A stretch of 64,000 nucleotides of DNA from Isoetes taiwanensis. Its lineage: Eukaryota; Streptophyta; Lycopodiopsida; Isoetales; Isoetaceae. This document shows positions 23,475 to 35,554 of the stretch, piece after piece; position 1 is the first letter of the stretch, and each line of letters begins with the position of its first letter. Under the pieces are notes generated by a model that saw only the letters and a program-made list of their open reading frames with translations, was not told the origin of the DNA and did no database searches. The DNA is taken from positions 4,230,224 through 4,294,223 of the forward strand of contig JAJEKV010000035.1 of assembly GCA_021234155.1 (NCBI GenBank), in the 5' to 3' direction. The translations under genes and the position numbers were made by a program.

Positions 23475-24232
23475 TCCATCCTTTGTGTTTGATGGCTAGA
23501 CCAGGAACTGCCAATGTGGCACGACGTAAAACTTTCTTCTTTTTTTTCTTCTCTAGACTTCTGCCATCCTATGCCCAACCAGATTGCTGCCCATGTGGCA
23601 TGACGTAAAACTTTAAATTTTGAGATATTATTTGGTGATATGCTTGTAATTTCATTGCTTAGTTAATCATGTTAGATTTAACTTTTCGATGCCGAGGACG
23701 ACGTCTGTCTTCTTTTAGAAGGAGAGAGTGCAACCCAACACTCCCTATGTTACGTGTATAACGGGACCCGATTTCCTATCATTTGGAGTTACAAAGACCT
23801 CCTTATAGCCATTTATATGTATTTATGTCTTTATATAAATATTTTACTATGGGGTATATAGGTCCTTATTAGATCCATTTTTAAGCTTCTCATTCCTTGT
23901 GCTTCTAGTTCCTGAGCTTCACCTTGAGGAAGAGCGATTGCAACAGATTGCTTGCATGTCTTTGAGCTCTTGCATACTTACCAGATATATGCCTCCCTTG
24001 GCTTTGGTGAAATTTTTAGCTTAAGTTTGGTTAATTCCTAGTTCCTTTTATAGGTAAAATTGAGCCTTTAATTAGTCTATGGATTTGTTCTAGAGTATGA
24101 TTCTCTTTCGTTACTTAATGCATGCAATATATGGTGATTGATTAATCATGCGTGCATGGAAATATTACTATTTTAGGATAGTTACATGATTCCTGGCTTG
24201 AGAGCAATAAGTGCATTTGATTAGTATGCTCC

Positions 24233-24351
24233 ATAACTTTGGCCCATGTTCTTGTTTGGACTTCGGTCCAGGACTTCGGTCCCCCATGTACTTGGTCCCA
24301 TAAGCCCGGATGGGCTTCCGTGGACGTTAAAATGATTATCTTATCTTATCC
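24233..24351 (+). mobile_element. 119-bp LINE-C-family insertion (extreme 5' truncation)
   Basis: Present only in unit 2. Units 3 (about 30365) and 4 (about 34540) read TGCTCC-TAGTATAGAGG without it. The insert ends with GGTCCCAT, the hairpin AAGCCC-GGAT-GGGCTT (24302-24317), GTGGACGTTAAAA, and TTATC repeats. This is the same 3' terminus as LINE-C at 16.7 kb. Target duplication is at most a few bases (TCC). Confidence 0.85.
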
Positions 24352-26496
24352 TAATATAGAGGCCTTGAATCCTTTTCGGATCCCAAGTTAAGCACATCTA
24401 TAGTTTTGATATCTCCTAAGAAGGATTTGATTATATGTCTGAGCATTATATGAGGCAGATCCCAGCATGTGTGAGAGGAATCTTAGCTACACTTGGCGAT
24501 TCATAGGTCTAACTCTATGTCTGAACTACAATAATAGTTCGGATTGGAGGTTCTCTCCATGCTAACAAATTCGAGAAGTAGAAAGGGAAGGAGACACTCG
24601 ACAACCTGAACAACAGTGTTGACGAGTCGTGATCAGACGTTCCAAGAGTCTTAATGAGTTGTATCTTGCAAAAATATCTAGGACCATACTTATTTGGGTC
24701 ATCTAGAGGACTCCCATGAGAGCTCCTATAATAGATGATAGTTTAAACCCTTTGGGGTAGCACTATGGGCTTTGTTATGAGCGCGTGGTCTGATAGCCCA
24801 GGGTCTTACCTTCTATAAATTACCAATGTGGCATTCCTCCTCCTCTTGACTTCTCCAATCCTTTGTGGTTGATGGTTGGACAAAGAATAATTAGTCTTTG
24901 TCTTGCAAGAGACACTTAGAGGACCATCGTAAATGTGATATGATGTAAGAATGAGCACTTACATATCTTCCCTTATTAAAATTCTAGACATTATGGCATG
25001 CGTGGCTTGAAATTCTCAAACCAAAATCACACCAAAAGATCACGGCCGGACTAGTGATTCTTTCTTTGTACCCATTGTATTTGATTTCTAGTTCTACATG
25101 AGTGTGGCTATAGTTAAGTAAGATGTAGATGTACACGAATATATACAATACTGCAGGTGCATAGGATTTTCACATGGACATGCTGACAGGGATTTTGACC
25201 CATGCATGTAAGGGAATATTCCGAGGCATCATGCTGGCAATGGATGGAATCTGTTTATTATTTGTTCTGATTAATCGTGTGCTTGCTGCCCTAACCCGGA
25301 CGCAATTGGCATATTAAATCCAAACTATAATCCTACACAAAATCACAGGAGCGAGGAGGAAAGACGAAGCGCTATATCACATATTGTAGAAGAAACCACG
25401 ACGACCCATATACCAAACCTGACCTTATACACTCGGTAGCTGCTGCCATCGTTTCATGGTAAGCACCGGATGTGTAGCTGCTGGATTTTAGCAAACCATA
25501 ACTGGGCTCTACCATTTTTGCATTGAACTTATTCTTGCTATGAATACGGATTTGGAGAGTGCTTTAGATTGTCTTTGTGTCTCTGACCAAAGGAACAAGG
25601 AATGCTATATGCATATCAGATATAGAACATCTTATACATCTTATACGTCAAACATATCGTATAGTTACATGAGGTAAATTGTATAATGTCGTCTTGGCTT
25701 TGGAAAGGATAACTAAATAAGGAGAAGGTTGGCACTAAATTGATGAAAACAAAACCATTATATATTGGGAATCCATTATGATTCTTTCAAACCTGATCTT
25801 AGTCTGTCCAAATGAAGTATTTCTATTGCCTTGCATCGAAGGCATGCTTTATAGTGAAAGTCAACTGGTGAATAGTTATGAATGTCCTGCATTTATCAAT
25901 GTACAAACTTAGACTGCTATTTTAACATTTGTAGATTACTTAGACTGCTATTTTAACGTGTGTAGATTGCCACTGCTTCTCTCCAAGCAAGAGTAATGAT
26001 TTTTATCTTAAATTTTTATGAGGCAAGAGTAAATATTTTATCTTTTGTTGCAGCAAGTGAGTTTTGAAGATATATACCATCAGGCATGCTGGTTATAGGC
26101 ACGTTCAATAGTGCCTGTTTTTGTGCTCAAAGGATGTTGGACATGAGGTAATACGGGCAACATTTATTTTATACTTTCAAGATAAGAACGCAAGAAATTA
26201 AATGAAACCATACAGCGATCTCTTTTTAATATAAGTTTGATGTATACTCAAGAAATCAAATGCATGCTTCAAATATTGGCTGCATTTTGAAAGCAGTAGC
26301 ATTAGGCGTTATCATTAGTACTGCTTTGCAGTCCTGTACATATTCTACAAGCAGATATCAACTAGTAATTTTTACCATTCATTTGAATGTATTTTAGGTA
26401 GATGATGGTATCATTTATTATGTAGGTAAGACTTGTTGTTGTTTATAGTTGAGAAAATGATGGAATTCATACTGACTATTGTGGAAGGTTTTCTTG

Positions 26497-26730
26497 CGCT
26501 TGGTTCCGTTACAACGTGGCATCTATGAGGACTCTTTTGGTGTGCAAGTGGGGTTATTATCAAATGGAAGAATGTACTTTCACCACAAACATTAGCAAGA
26601 CTCTCATTCATGTTAACTCTTTTGGCAATCTTCCCATCAATCTTGCAGCAAATATTACTACCAAGTATGAAGGGGTTCCTGCTTTGGATGCTAAACAGTT
26701 CATTGCCATTTTATTTGTTCTCATATCAAG
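26497..26730 (+). pseudogene. ALG6 (dolichyl-P-Glc alpha-1,3-glucosyltransferase) exon fragment
   Basis: Plus strand: RLVPLQRGIYED at 26497-26532, then after a short deletion and frame change FWCASGVIIKWKN, followed by LSPQTLARLSFMLTL, LAIFPSILQQILLPS and LNSSLPFYLFSYQ, ending at a splice donor CAAG/GTGAGTG at 26730/26731. This is the lumenal RGIYED-YVANFWC region and the following helices of ALG6, the ER glucosyltransferase adding the first glucose to the N-glycan precursor. The canonical YVAN is missing and no flanking ALG6 exons were found, so it is a captured exon, not a gene. The plant ALG6 next exon would start VHEKSIL. Confidence 0.8.
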
Positions 26731-26776
26731 GTGAGTGAAATCTTCTGGGCATGTTTGATTTCATTATTTAATCTCA

Positions 26777-26937
26777 ATGTACTTTCACCACAAACGTTAG
26801 CAAGACTCTCATTCATGTTAACTCTTTAGGCAATCTTCCCATCAATGTTGCAGCAAATACTATTACCAAGTAAGAAGGGTTTTCTACTTTCGATGCTGAC
26901 TAGTTTGTTGTCATTTTATTTGTTCTTGTATCAAGGT
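26777..26937 (+). pseudogene. Second copy of the ALG6 exon end (and third in unit 3 at about 30957-31118)
   Basis: A direct duplication with period about 205 bp repeats the ALG6 exon from NVLSPQTLARLSF to LFLYQ plus the splice donor CAAG/GTGAGTG. It has an in-frame stop (LTL-stop-AIFPS). The same sequence recurs in unit 3 next to the 3' end of the first copy. These are decayed exon duplications. Confidence 0.75.
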
Positions 26938-27070
26938 GAGTGAAATCTTTTGGGCATGTTTGATTTCATTATTTAATCTCAATTCTTGATTTACTATGGT
27001 TGAAGGCATGCCGCATTGGAGTGCAATGTCATCTGGACAAGCAAGCACAAGCTCCTTACCTATACATGCC

Positions 27071-27183
27071 GAAGACCGAGCTCAAAAACTTCGTTGAAGA
27101 CCGAGCTCAAAAACTTCCGGATAAGTAAAAAAACCCTTGAAGACCGAGCTCAAAAACTTCCGGATAAGTAAAAAACCCCTGGA
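27071..27183. repeat. Minisatellite GAAGACCGAGCTCAAAAACTT (3 units; 2 units at about 31255-31320)
   Basis: Units start GAAGACCGAGCTCAAAAAC, continue TTCCGGATAAGTAAAA and end in a run of A and C. Unit 2 of the array has three copies and unit 3 has two, which shows copy-number change after the large duplication. Confidence 0.85.
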
Positions 27184-28712
27184 TCAGTTTTTGCTAAATG
27201 CTCTAGAGTTTCTTTGGGAACTACATCATTGTGGTGGATGATTTCCCTGCTTCATATAAAGTTACAAGTGTAACCTTTCATAAAATATAAATGGAAAAGC
27301 TGGAATGTTAAATTGCAAAGCCTTGTAAAAAGTTCTTTCCTTACTTTCATTCCTTACCTTGTATAACTGTTCATCATAAAATATGCATTTGTGTTAGATG
27401 CTTCTAAGATTACATCCTCTTCATGGATTTAATGTTAATCTAACTTGCAATAACTACTTTTGATGAATCTAATTGCATTGACCATGACAAGCAAAGGAAG
27501 TAAGGTGACGTAAATGCCTTTGAATATATTGACAAAAATATTGACGATAATCTGATGCATACTTTGACGATTTTTCTGACGCAGAATAGACATTCTCTTG
27601 TAGTGCTAGGCATGCTGGAAGACACTTTATGCCATGTGGAACAATTGCCACAAAGCGGAGCTTTACGACTGGTCCCATCAAGCATGATTGTTCAAGGTCT
27701 TGGTGGAACCAATTCTTTTATATGGAGTGAAGAATGAGGGTCAGTGATATTCCTTTCCACTTGGAAAGATTTGGAATGGGTCCAAAAAGCCTTTCCGACT
27801 CGGGATCTTGGAGTCAAGTCCATTGTTCTGTATCCAATCCTCCTCTAAGAAACATGATTTTTGCCTAGAATGGTATGTACTCTATTGCCAGAATGTGGAA
27901 AACATTGGACAAATCCGACCTACACAATAACCATGGGCCCGCAATGTTTTAAAGCCCGCTGGAAAAAGAGGCATGAATGTTGGTTCTTCAGATGGAATGT
28001 CCAGAAGCAGGGATGCATATAGGTGCAAAATAATGAAGATCACACCTACTTGAAGTAGTATCTTGATAGATGCTTGTTTGATAAGCTTTGGGATGCTAGT
28101 GTTTTGGAAAAGGTAAAAAGCAACACACTATAAACAACCAGATTAGTCCCACACTTGCACGTGGCCACATTCTATAGTCACATTTGCCCATGAAGAGGCA
28201 GAGAATAATTGCATCCATTGGCATTGGTATACATCACCTCAAAATTGAAACAAACAAATGGAAGCACGAGGAGCATAAGACAGGGTATGTTAATATTGTC
28301 AGATAGGAGCCATTGAAGATGAGTACCATACTCTTCAGATTTGCTCAACGTTTGCGACTATTCAAGCACAATATATTGGCTTAATTACAGCTAATCAATT
28401 ACTACATTTGCTTTTGCAAACGCCTGCACCAATTACATCATCATCTTATATCCTGGAGATTATCGACAAGCAAGATGAAATAAGTATTACATAACAAAAG
28501 TACAAATATACAGTTTATCAATGAGTTTATTACTGTTCAGTTCTTCCCTTGAAAACTCGTTTTTTTTTTTTTTTTTTTTTTGGGAGGGGGTTAATCCTAG
28601 ATTGTAATGGCCTTGTTATGCTTTTTCTTTCTTGTATTGAGTCGCATAGACCTCATGGTCTCTATAGATAATAAAAATCAATTCAATTTGATTCCATCAT
28701 CTGAGAAGCTTA

Positions 28713-31700
28713 TGCAACTCGGATTCAAGCCCAACTACTGATTTCTATGGTACTTGTAGTTTCTTTTGGAAGCTTTAGCCGATTCAAGGTTGAGTTCACT
28801 GGAAGACATGACTTTTCTTTACTATAGCTATGATGGATTGAAGCAAAAAATCGGACTCTAAGAACCAGGTGCAACATGGAGAAAGGCAAAGAGATGTTAC
28901 TTAATTCGGTAAATGGAGCTGCATAGGTAACTGGCCCTAACCGGTCATGCAAAGATGTTGTATCAATTTTACATTCTTGGAATGTCGCCACATGGTAGTC
29001 TACCATTGGACAATAATCAAGAACGAACACCAACTTTTTTTTGACGATGTAAAGAGGTGATTGTGATGAACTCAAGTATAAGAGTCATGCAATGGACATG
29101 ATTATGGACTGGACTTAGTTAGGATATTAAAAAAGTCAAGCTAGTTAGTAGTTCTAACGTCATGCCATATCGGTAACATGCGTATGTCTCATGAGGGATT
29201 CCTATCCCACGACATGATATGTTGTTGAAATAATGGCATGTTTCTTGAACATCCTAACCCTTTACTCTCTCCATCTTATGCGTGTTTCTTGAATAACTTA
29301 ACCTCCTGTCTATGTGCATCTGGGCATTTGGTCTACTAGTAACACATTAGTCCTAGAACAAATGCGTATATACTTAAAGGTTGCCTAAAGTTCCATTCAA
29401 TATAAGGTGGTTGGGGGCAGGACTTAACAAAGCAATATTTGTGTGGTGTGGACCCAATAAAGCAATGTGGGTCTAAAGCAATGCTAGCGTGGTGTATATG
29501 TCATATGTCCAACCTATGTTGATGTGTTGTGGTGCATGTGTCATGTGTCCAACCAGATTGCTGCCAATGTGCCATAGCATAAAACCTTCTCCTCCTCCTC
29601 CTCCTTCCATCCTTTGTGTTTGATGGCTAGACCAGGAACTGCCAATGTGGCACGACGTAAAACTTTCTTCTTTTTTTTCTTCTCTAGACTTCTGCCATCC
29701 TATGCCCAACCAGATTGCTGCCAATGTGGCATGACGTAAAACTTTAAATTTTGAGATATTATTTGGTGATATGCTTGTAATTTCATTGGCTAGATATAGC
29801 TTGCTTAGTTAATCATGTTAGATTAACTTCTCGACGGCGAGGACGATGCCCATCTTCTTTTAGAAGGAGAGAGTGCAACACTCCTTATGTTATGTGTATA
29901 ACGGGACCCGATTTCAAATCATTTGGAGTTACCAAGACCTCCTTATAGCCATTTATATATGTATTGTATAAATATTTTACTATGGGGTATATAAGTCCTT
30001 ATTAGATCCATTTTTGAGCTTCTCATTCCTTGTGCTTCTCTGAGCTCCACCTTGAGGAAGAGCGATTGCAACAGATTGCTTGCATGTCTTTGAGCTCTTG
30101 CATACTTACCAAGTATATGCCTCCCTTGGCTATGGTGAAATTCTTAGCTTAAGTTTGGTTAATTCCTAGTTCTTTTTATGGGTAAAATTGAGCCTTTAGT
30201 TAGTCTATGGATTTGTTCTAGAGTCTAGAGTCTGTGGTATGATTCTCTTTCGTTACTTAATGCATGCAATATATTGTGATTGACTAATTATGCGTGCATG
30301 GAAATATTACTATTTTAGGATAGTTACATCCTGGCTTGAGATTAATAAGTGCATTTGATTAGTATGCTCCTAGTATAGAGGCCTTGAATCCTTTTCGGAT
30401 CCTAAGTTAAGCACATCTATGGTCTTGATATCTCCTAAGAAGGATTTGATTATATGTCTGAGCATTATATGAGGCAGATCCCAGCATGTATGAGAGGAAT
30501 CTTGTTACACTTGGCGATTCATAGGCCTAACTCTATGTCTGAACTACAATAATAGTTCGGATTGGAGGTTCTCTCCATGCTAACAAATTCAAGAAGTAGA
30601 AAGGGAAGGAGACACTCGACAACCTGAACAACAGTGTTGACGAGTCGTGATCAAACATTCCAAGAGTCTTAATGAGTTGTATCTTACAAAAATATCTAGG
30701 ACCATACTTATTTGGGTCATCTCGAGGACTCCCATGAGAGCTTCCAATCATAATAGATGATAGTTTAAACCCTTTGGGGTAGCACTATGGGCTTTGTTAT
30801 GAGCGCGTGGTCTGATAGCCCAAGGCCTTACCTTCTATGAATTGCCAATGTGGCATTCCTCCTCCTCTTGACTTCTCCAATCCTTTGCCATTTTATTTGT
30901 TCTCGTATCAAGGTGAGTGAAATCTTCTGGGCATGTTTGATTTCATTATTTAATCTCAATGTACTTTCACCACAAACGTTAGCAAGACTCTCATTCATGT
31001 TAACTCTTTAGGCAATCTTCCCATCAATGTTGCAGCAAATACTATTACCAAGTAAGAAGGGTTTCCTACTTTCGATGCTAACCAGTTTGTTGTCATTTTA
31101 TTTGTTCTTGTATCAAGGTGAGTGAAATCTTTTGGGCATGTTTGATTTCATTATTTAATCTCAATTCTTGATTTACTATGGTTGAAGGCATGCCGCATTG
31201 GAGTGCAATGTCATCTGGATAAGCAAGCACAAGCTCCTTACCTATACATGCCGAAGACCGAGCTCAAAAACTTCGTTGAAGACCGAGCTCAAAAACTTCC
31301 GGATAAGTAAAAAACCCCTGGATCAGTTTTTGCTAAATGCTCTAGAGTTTCTTTGGGAACTACATTAGATGCTTCTACGTTTACATCCTCTTCATGGATT
31401 TAATGTTAATCTAACTTGCAATAACTACTTTTGATGAATCTAATTGCTTGACCATGACAAACAAAGGAAGTAAGGTGACGTAAATGCCTTTGAATATATT
31501 GACAAAAATATTGACGATAATCTGATGCATACTTTGACGATTTTTCTGACGCAGAATACATTCTCTTGTAGTGAGGCATGCTGGAAGACACTTTATGCCA
31601 TGTGGAACAATTGCCACAAAGCGGAGCTTTATGACTGGTCCCATCAAGCATGATTGTTCAAGGTCTTGGTGGAACCGATTCTTTTATATGGAGTGAAGAA

Positions 31701-32866
31701 TGAGGGTCAGTGATATTTCTTGCCACTTGGAAAGATTTGGAATGGGTCCAAAAAGCCTTTTCGACTCGGGATCTTGGAGTCAAGTCCATTGTTCTGTATC
31801 CAATCCTCCTCTAAGAAACATGATTTTTGCCTAGAATGGTATGTACTCTATTGCCAGAATGTGGTAAACATTGGGGTGTAAATTCTTTACTGGTGGTCAA
31901 AAAGCACTGTCCAGACAAGTGCTTTAACTGCTAAAAATCTCACATCCAACGTGAATTTGACATGCATATTGTGTTTGAAAATTGAGTATTACAAATAATA
32001 AACATGTCTTTAAAACATTAAAGTAGGAAAAATGAGGTACCAACTAATATAATTATTTCGTAACATCAAATTTTGTATTAGCTAAGTGCTTTATGTGCTA
32101 AGTGCTGTCGCGGAAAGTTGTACACCACCAAAGAATTTACACCCATTGGAGGCATCAACTTCCAAATCCGACAATGGGTCCGCAATGTTTTAAAGCCCGC
32201 TGGAAAAAGAGGCATGAATGTTGGTTCTTCAGATGGAATAAGCAGGGACGTATATAGGTGCAAAAGAATGAAGATCACACTTATTTGAAGTAGTATCTTG
32301 ATAGATGCTTGGTTGATAAGCTTTGGGATGCTAGTGTTTTGGAAAAGGTAAAAATTGCCCATGAAGAGGCAGAGAATAATTGCATCCATTGGCATTGGTA
32401 TACATCACCTCAAAATTGAAACAAACAAATGGAAGCACGAGGAGCATAAAGATAGGGTATGTTAATATTGTCAGATAGGAGCCATTGAAGATGAGTACCA
32501 TACTCTTCAGATTTGCTCAACGTTTGCGACTATTCAAGCACAATATATTGGCCTAATTACAGCTAATCAATTACTACATTTGCTCTTGCAAACGCCTGCA
32601 CCAATGACATCATCATCTTATATCCTGGAGATTCTCGACAAGCAAGATGAAATAAGTATTACATAACAAAAGTACAAATATACAGTTTATCAATGAGTTT
32701 ATTCTTCAGATTCTTCTCTTGAAAACTTCGTTTGAAGGGGAGGGTTAATCCTAGATTGTAATGGCCTTGTTATGCTTTTTCTTTCTTGTATTGAGTCGCA
32801 TAGACCTCATGGTCTCTATAGATAATAAAAATCAATTCAATTTGATTCCATCATCTGAGAAGCTTA
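28713..32866. repeat. Tandem array unit 3 (4.2 kb)
   Basis: Same order as unit 2, but a deletion joins CCAATCCTTTG (about 30887) directly to the end of the first ALG6 exon copy (CCATTTTATTTGTTC). The CATCGTTTCATGG block and the start of the ALG6 fragment are lost. It uniquely carries a 269-bp TIR element at 31875-32143. Confidence 0.9.
31875..32143. mobile_element. 269-bp MITE-like element with 14-bp terminal inverted repeats
   Basis: Perfect ends GGTGTAAATTCTTT and AAAGAATTTACACC, flanked by the direct repeat CATTGG (31869-31874 and 32144-32149). GGTGGT is also shared just inside both ends after a 3-bp offset. Unit 1 (21760-21765) and unit 2 (27903-27908) have a single CATTGG at the homologous site, so this is a real insertion younger than the array. 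It is too short to encode a transposase. The 6-bp repeat does not clearly fit hAT (8 bp), Tc1/mariner (TA) or PIF (3 bp), so the superfamily is left open. Confidence 0.9.
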
Positions 32867-35554
32867 TGCAACTCGGATTCAAGCCCAACTACTGATTTCT
32901 ATGGTACTTGTAGTTTCTTTTGGAAGCTTTAGCCGATTCAAGGTTGAGTTCACTTGAAGACATGCCTTTTCTTTACTATGGCTATGATGGATTGAAGCAA
33001 AAAATCAGACTCTAAGAACCAGGTGCAACATGGAGAAAGGCAAAGAGATGTTACTTAATTCGGTAAATGGAGCTGCATAGGTAACTGGCCCTAACCGGTC
33101 ATGCAAAGATGCTGTATCAATTTTACATTCTTGGAATGTCGCCACATGGTAGTCTACCATTGGACAATAATTAAGAACGAACACCAACTTTTTTTGACGA
33201 TGTAAAGAGGTGATTGTGATGAACTCAAGTATAAGAGTCATGCAATGGACATGATTATGGACTGGACTTAGTCAGGATATTAAAAAAAGTCAGCTAGTTA
33301 GTAGTTCTAACGTCATACCATATCGGCAACATGCGTATGTCTCACGAGGGATTCTATCCCACGACATGATATGTCGTTGAAATAATGGCATGTTTCTTGA
33401 ACATCCTAACCTTGTACTCTCTCCATCTTATGCGTGTTTCTTGAATAACCTAACCTCCTGTCTATGTGCATCTGGGCATTTGTTCTACTGGTAACACATC
33501 AGTCCTAGAACAAATGCGTATCTACTTAAAGGTTGCCTAAAGTCCCATTCAATGTAAGGTGGTTGGGGGCAGGACTTAACAAAGCAATATTTATGTGGTG
33601 TGGACCCAATAAAGCAATGTGGGTGTAAAGCAATGCTAGCGTGGTGTATATGTCATATGTCCAACCTATGTTGGTGTATTGTTGCATGTGTCATGTGTCT
33701 AACCAGATTGCCGACAATGTGCCATAGCATAAATCCTCCTCCTCCTCCTCCTCCTCCTCCTCCTCCTCCTCCTCCTCCTTTGTGTTTGATGGCTAGACCA
33801 GGAACTGCCAATGTGGCACGACGTAAAACTTGCTTCTTTTTCTTCTTCTCTAGACTGCTGCCATCCTATGCCCAACCAGTTTGCTGCCAATGTGGCATGA
33901 CGTAAAACTTTAAAATTTGAGATATTATTTGGTGATATGCTTGTAATTTCATTGGCTAGATATAGCTTGCTTAGTTAATCATGTTAGATTAACTTCTCGA
34001 CGCCGAGGACAATGCCCGTCTTCTTTTAGAAGGAGAGAGTGCAACACTCCTTATGTTACGTGTATAACGGGACCCGATTTCAAATCATTTGGAGTTACCA
34101 AGACCTCCTTATAGCCATTTATATATGTATTTATGTCTTTGTATAAATATTTTACTATAGGGTATATAAGTCCTTATTAGATCCATTTTTGAGCTTCTCG
34201 TTCCTTGTGCTTCTAGTTCCTGAGCTCCACCTTGAGGAAGAGCGATTGCAACAGATTGCTTGCATGTCTTTGAGCTCTTGCATACTTACCAAGTATATGC
34301 CTCCCTTGGCTATGGTGAAATTCTTAGCTTAAGTTTGGTTAATTCCTAGTTCCTTTTTTAGGTAAAATTGAGCCTTTAGTTAGTCTATGCATTTGTTCTA
34401 GAGTCTGTGGTATGATTCTCGTTCGTTACTTAATGCATGCAATATATTGTGATTGATTAATCATGCGTGCATGGAAATATTACTATTTTAGGATAGTTAC
34501 ATCCTGGCTTGAGATTAATAAGTGCATTTGATTAGTATGCTCCTAGTATAGAGGCCTTGAATCCTATCTAGAGGACTCCCATGAGAGCTCCCATAATAGA
34601 TGATAGTTTAAACCCTTTGGGGTAGCACTATGGGCTTTGCTATGAGCACGTGGTCTGATAGCCCAAGGTCTTACCTTCTATAAATTGCCAATGTGGCATC
34701 CCTCCTCCTCTTGACTTCTCCAATCCTCTGTGGTTGATGGTTGGACAAAGAATAATTAGTCCTTGTCTTGCGAGAGACACTTAGAGGACCATCGTAAATG
34801 TGATATGATGTAAGAATGAGCACTTACACATCTTCCCTTATTAAAATTCTAGACATTATGGCATGCGTGGCTTGAAATTCTCAAACCAAAATCACAGCAA
34901 AAGATCACGGCCAGACTAGTGATTCTTTCTTTGTACCCATTGTATTTGATTTCTAGTTCTACATGAGTGTGGCTATAATAAGTAAGATGTAGATGTACAC
35001 GAATATATACAATACTGCAGGTGCATAGGATTTTCACATGGACATGCTGACAGGGATTTTGACCCATGCATGTAAGGGAATATTCCGAGGCATCATGCTG
35101 GCAATGGATGGAATGTGTTTATTATTTGTTCTGATTAATCGTGTGCTTGCTGCCCTAACCCGGACGCAATTGGCATATTAAATCCAAACTATAATCCTAC
35201 ACAAAATCACAGGAGCGAGGAGGAAAGACGAAGCGCTATATCACATATTGTAGAAGAAACCACGACGACCCATATACCAAACCTGACCTTATACACTCGG
35301 TAGCTGCTGCCATCGTTTCATGGTAAGCACCGGATGTGTAGCTGCTGGATTTTAGCAAACCATAACTGGGCTCTACCATTTTTGCATTGAACTTATTCTT
35401 GCTATGAATACGGATTTGGAGAGTGCTTTAGATTGTCTTTGTGTCTCTGAGCCATATAGCTCTGCCTAAGGTTTAGGGGTTTTATAACTTAGCATCTTTT
35501 GGATTGGATTTGAGATCCTGGTGATGCTCTATTGAAGTGGGCAGTCTGGGAATT
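32867..35554. repeat. Tandem array unit 4 (2.7 kb)
   Basis: Anchor, (CTC)n at 33734-33780, then a junction near 34560 that removes the first part of the GACGTTCCAAGAGTC block. The CATCGTTTCATGG block follows, and homology stops after GGGCAGTCTGGGAATT at 35554. In unit 1 the same sequence continues into CCTTGCCACTTGG. This marks the right edge of the array. Confidence 0.9.

Larger units (their letters stand above)
22565..28712. repeat. Tandem array unit 2 (6.1 kb, fullest copy)
   Basis: Contains all blocks of the array: anchor, (CTC)n at 23437-23474, the GACGTTCCAAGAGTC block at 24637, the CATCGTTTCATGGTAAGCAC block at 25449, about 2.1 kb (25590-27745) mostly missing from units 1 and 4 that includes ALG6 exon fragments, and the LINE-D 3' end. 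It alone carries a 119-bp LINE insertion at 24233-24351. A (T)22 run at about 28560 lies inside the LINE-D 3' UTR. Confidence 0.9.

Noticed and set aside
23324-23578. Poly-glycine and poly-proline ORFs in the tandem array
   Set aside because: Translations of the (CTC)n microsatellite.
22577-29075. Recurring 116-aa minus-strand ORF (MSSSQSPLYIVKKKLVF) in array units
   Set aside because: Conserved only because the units are recent duplicates; it is shortened in unit 4, broken in unit 1, and shows no recognisable domain. Kept as a low possibility but not annotated.
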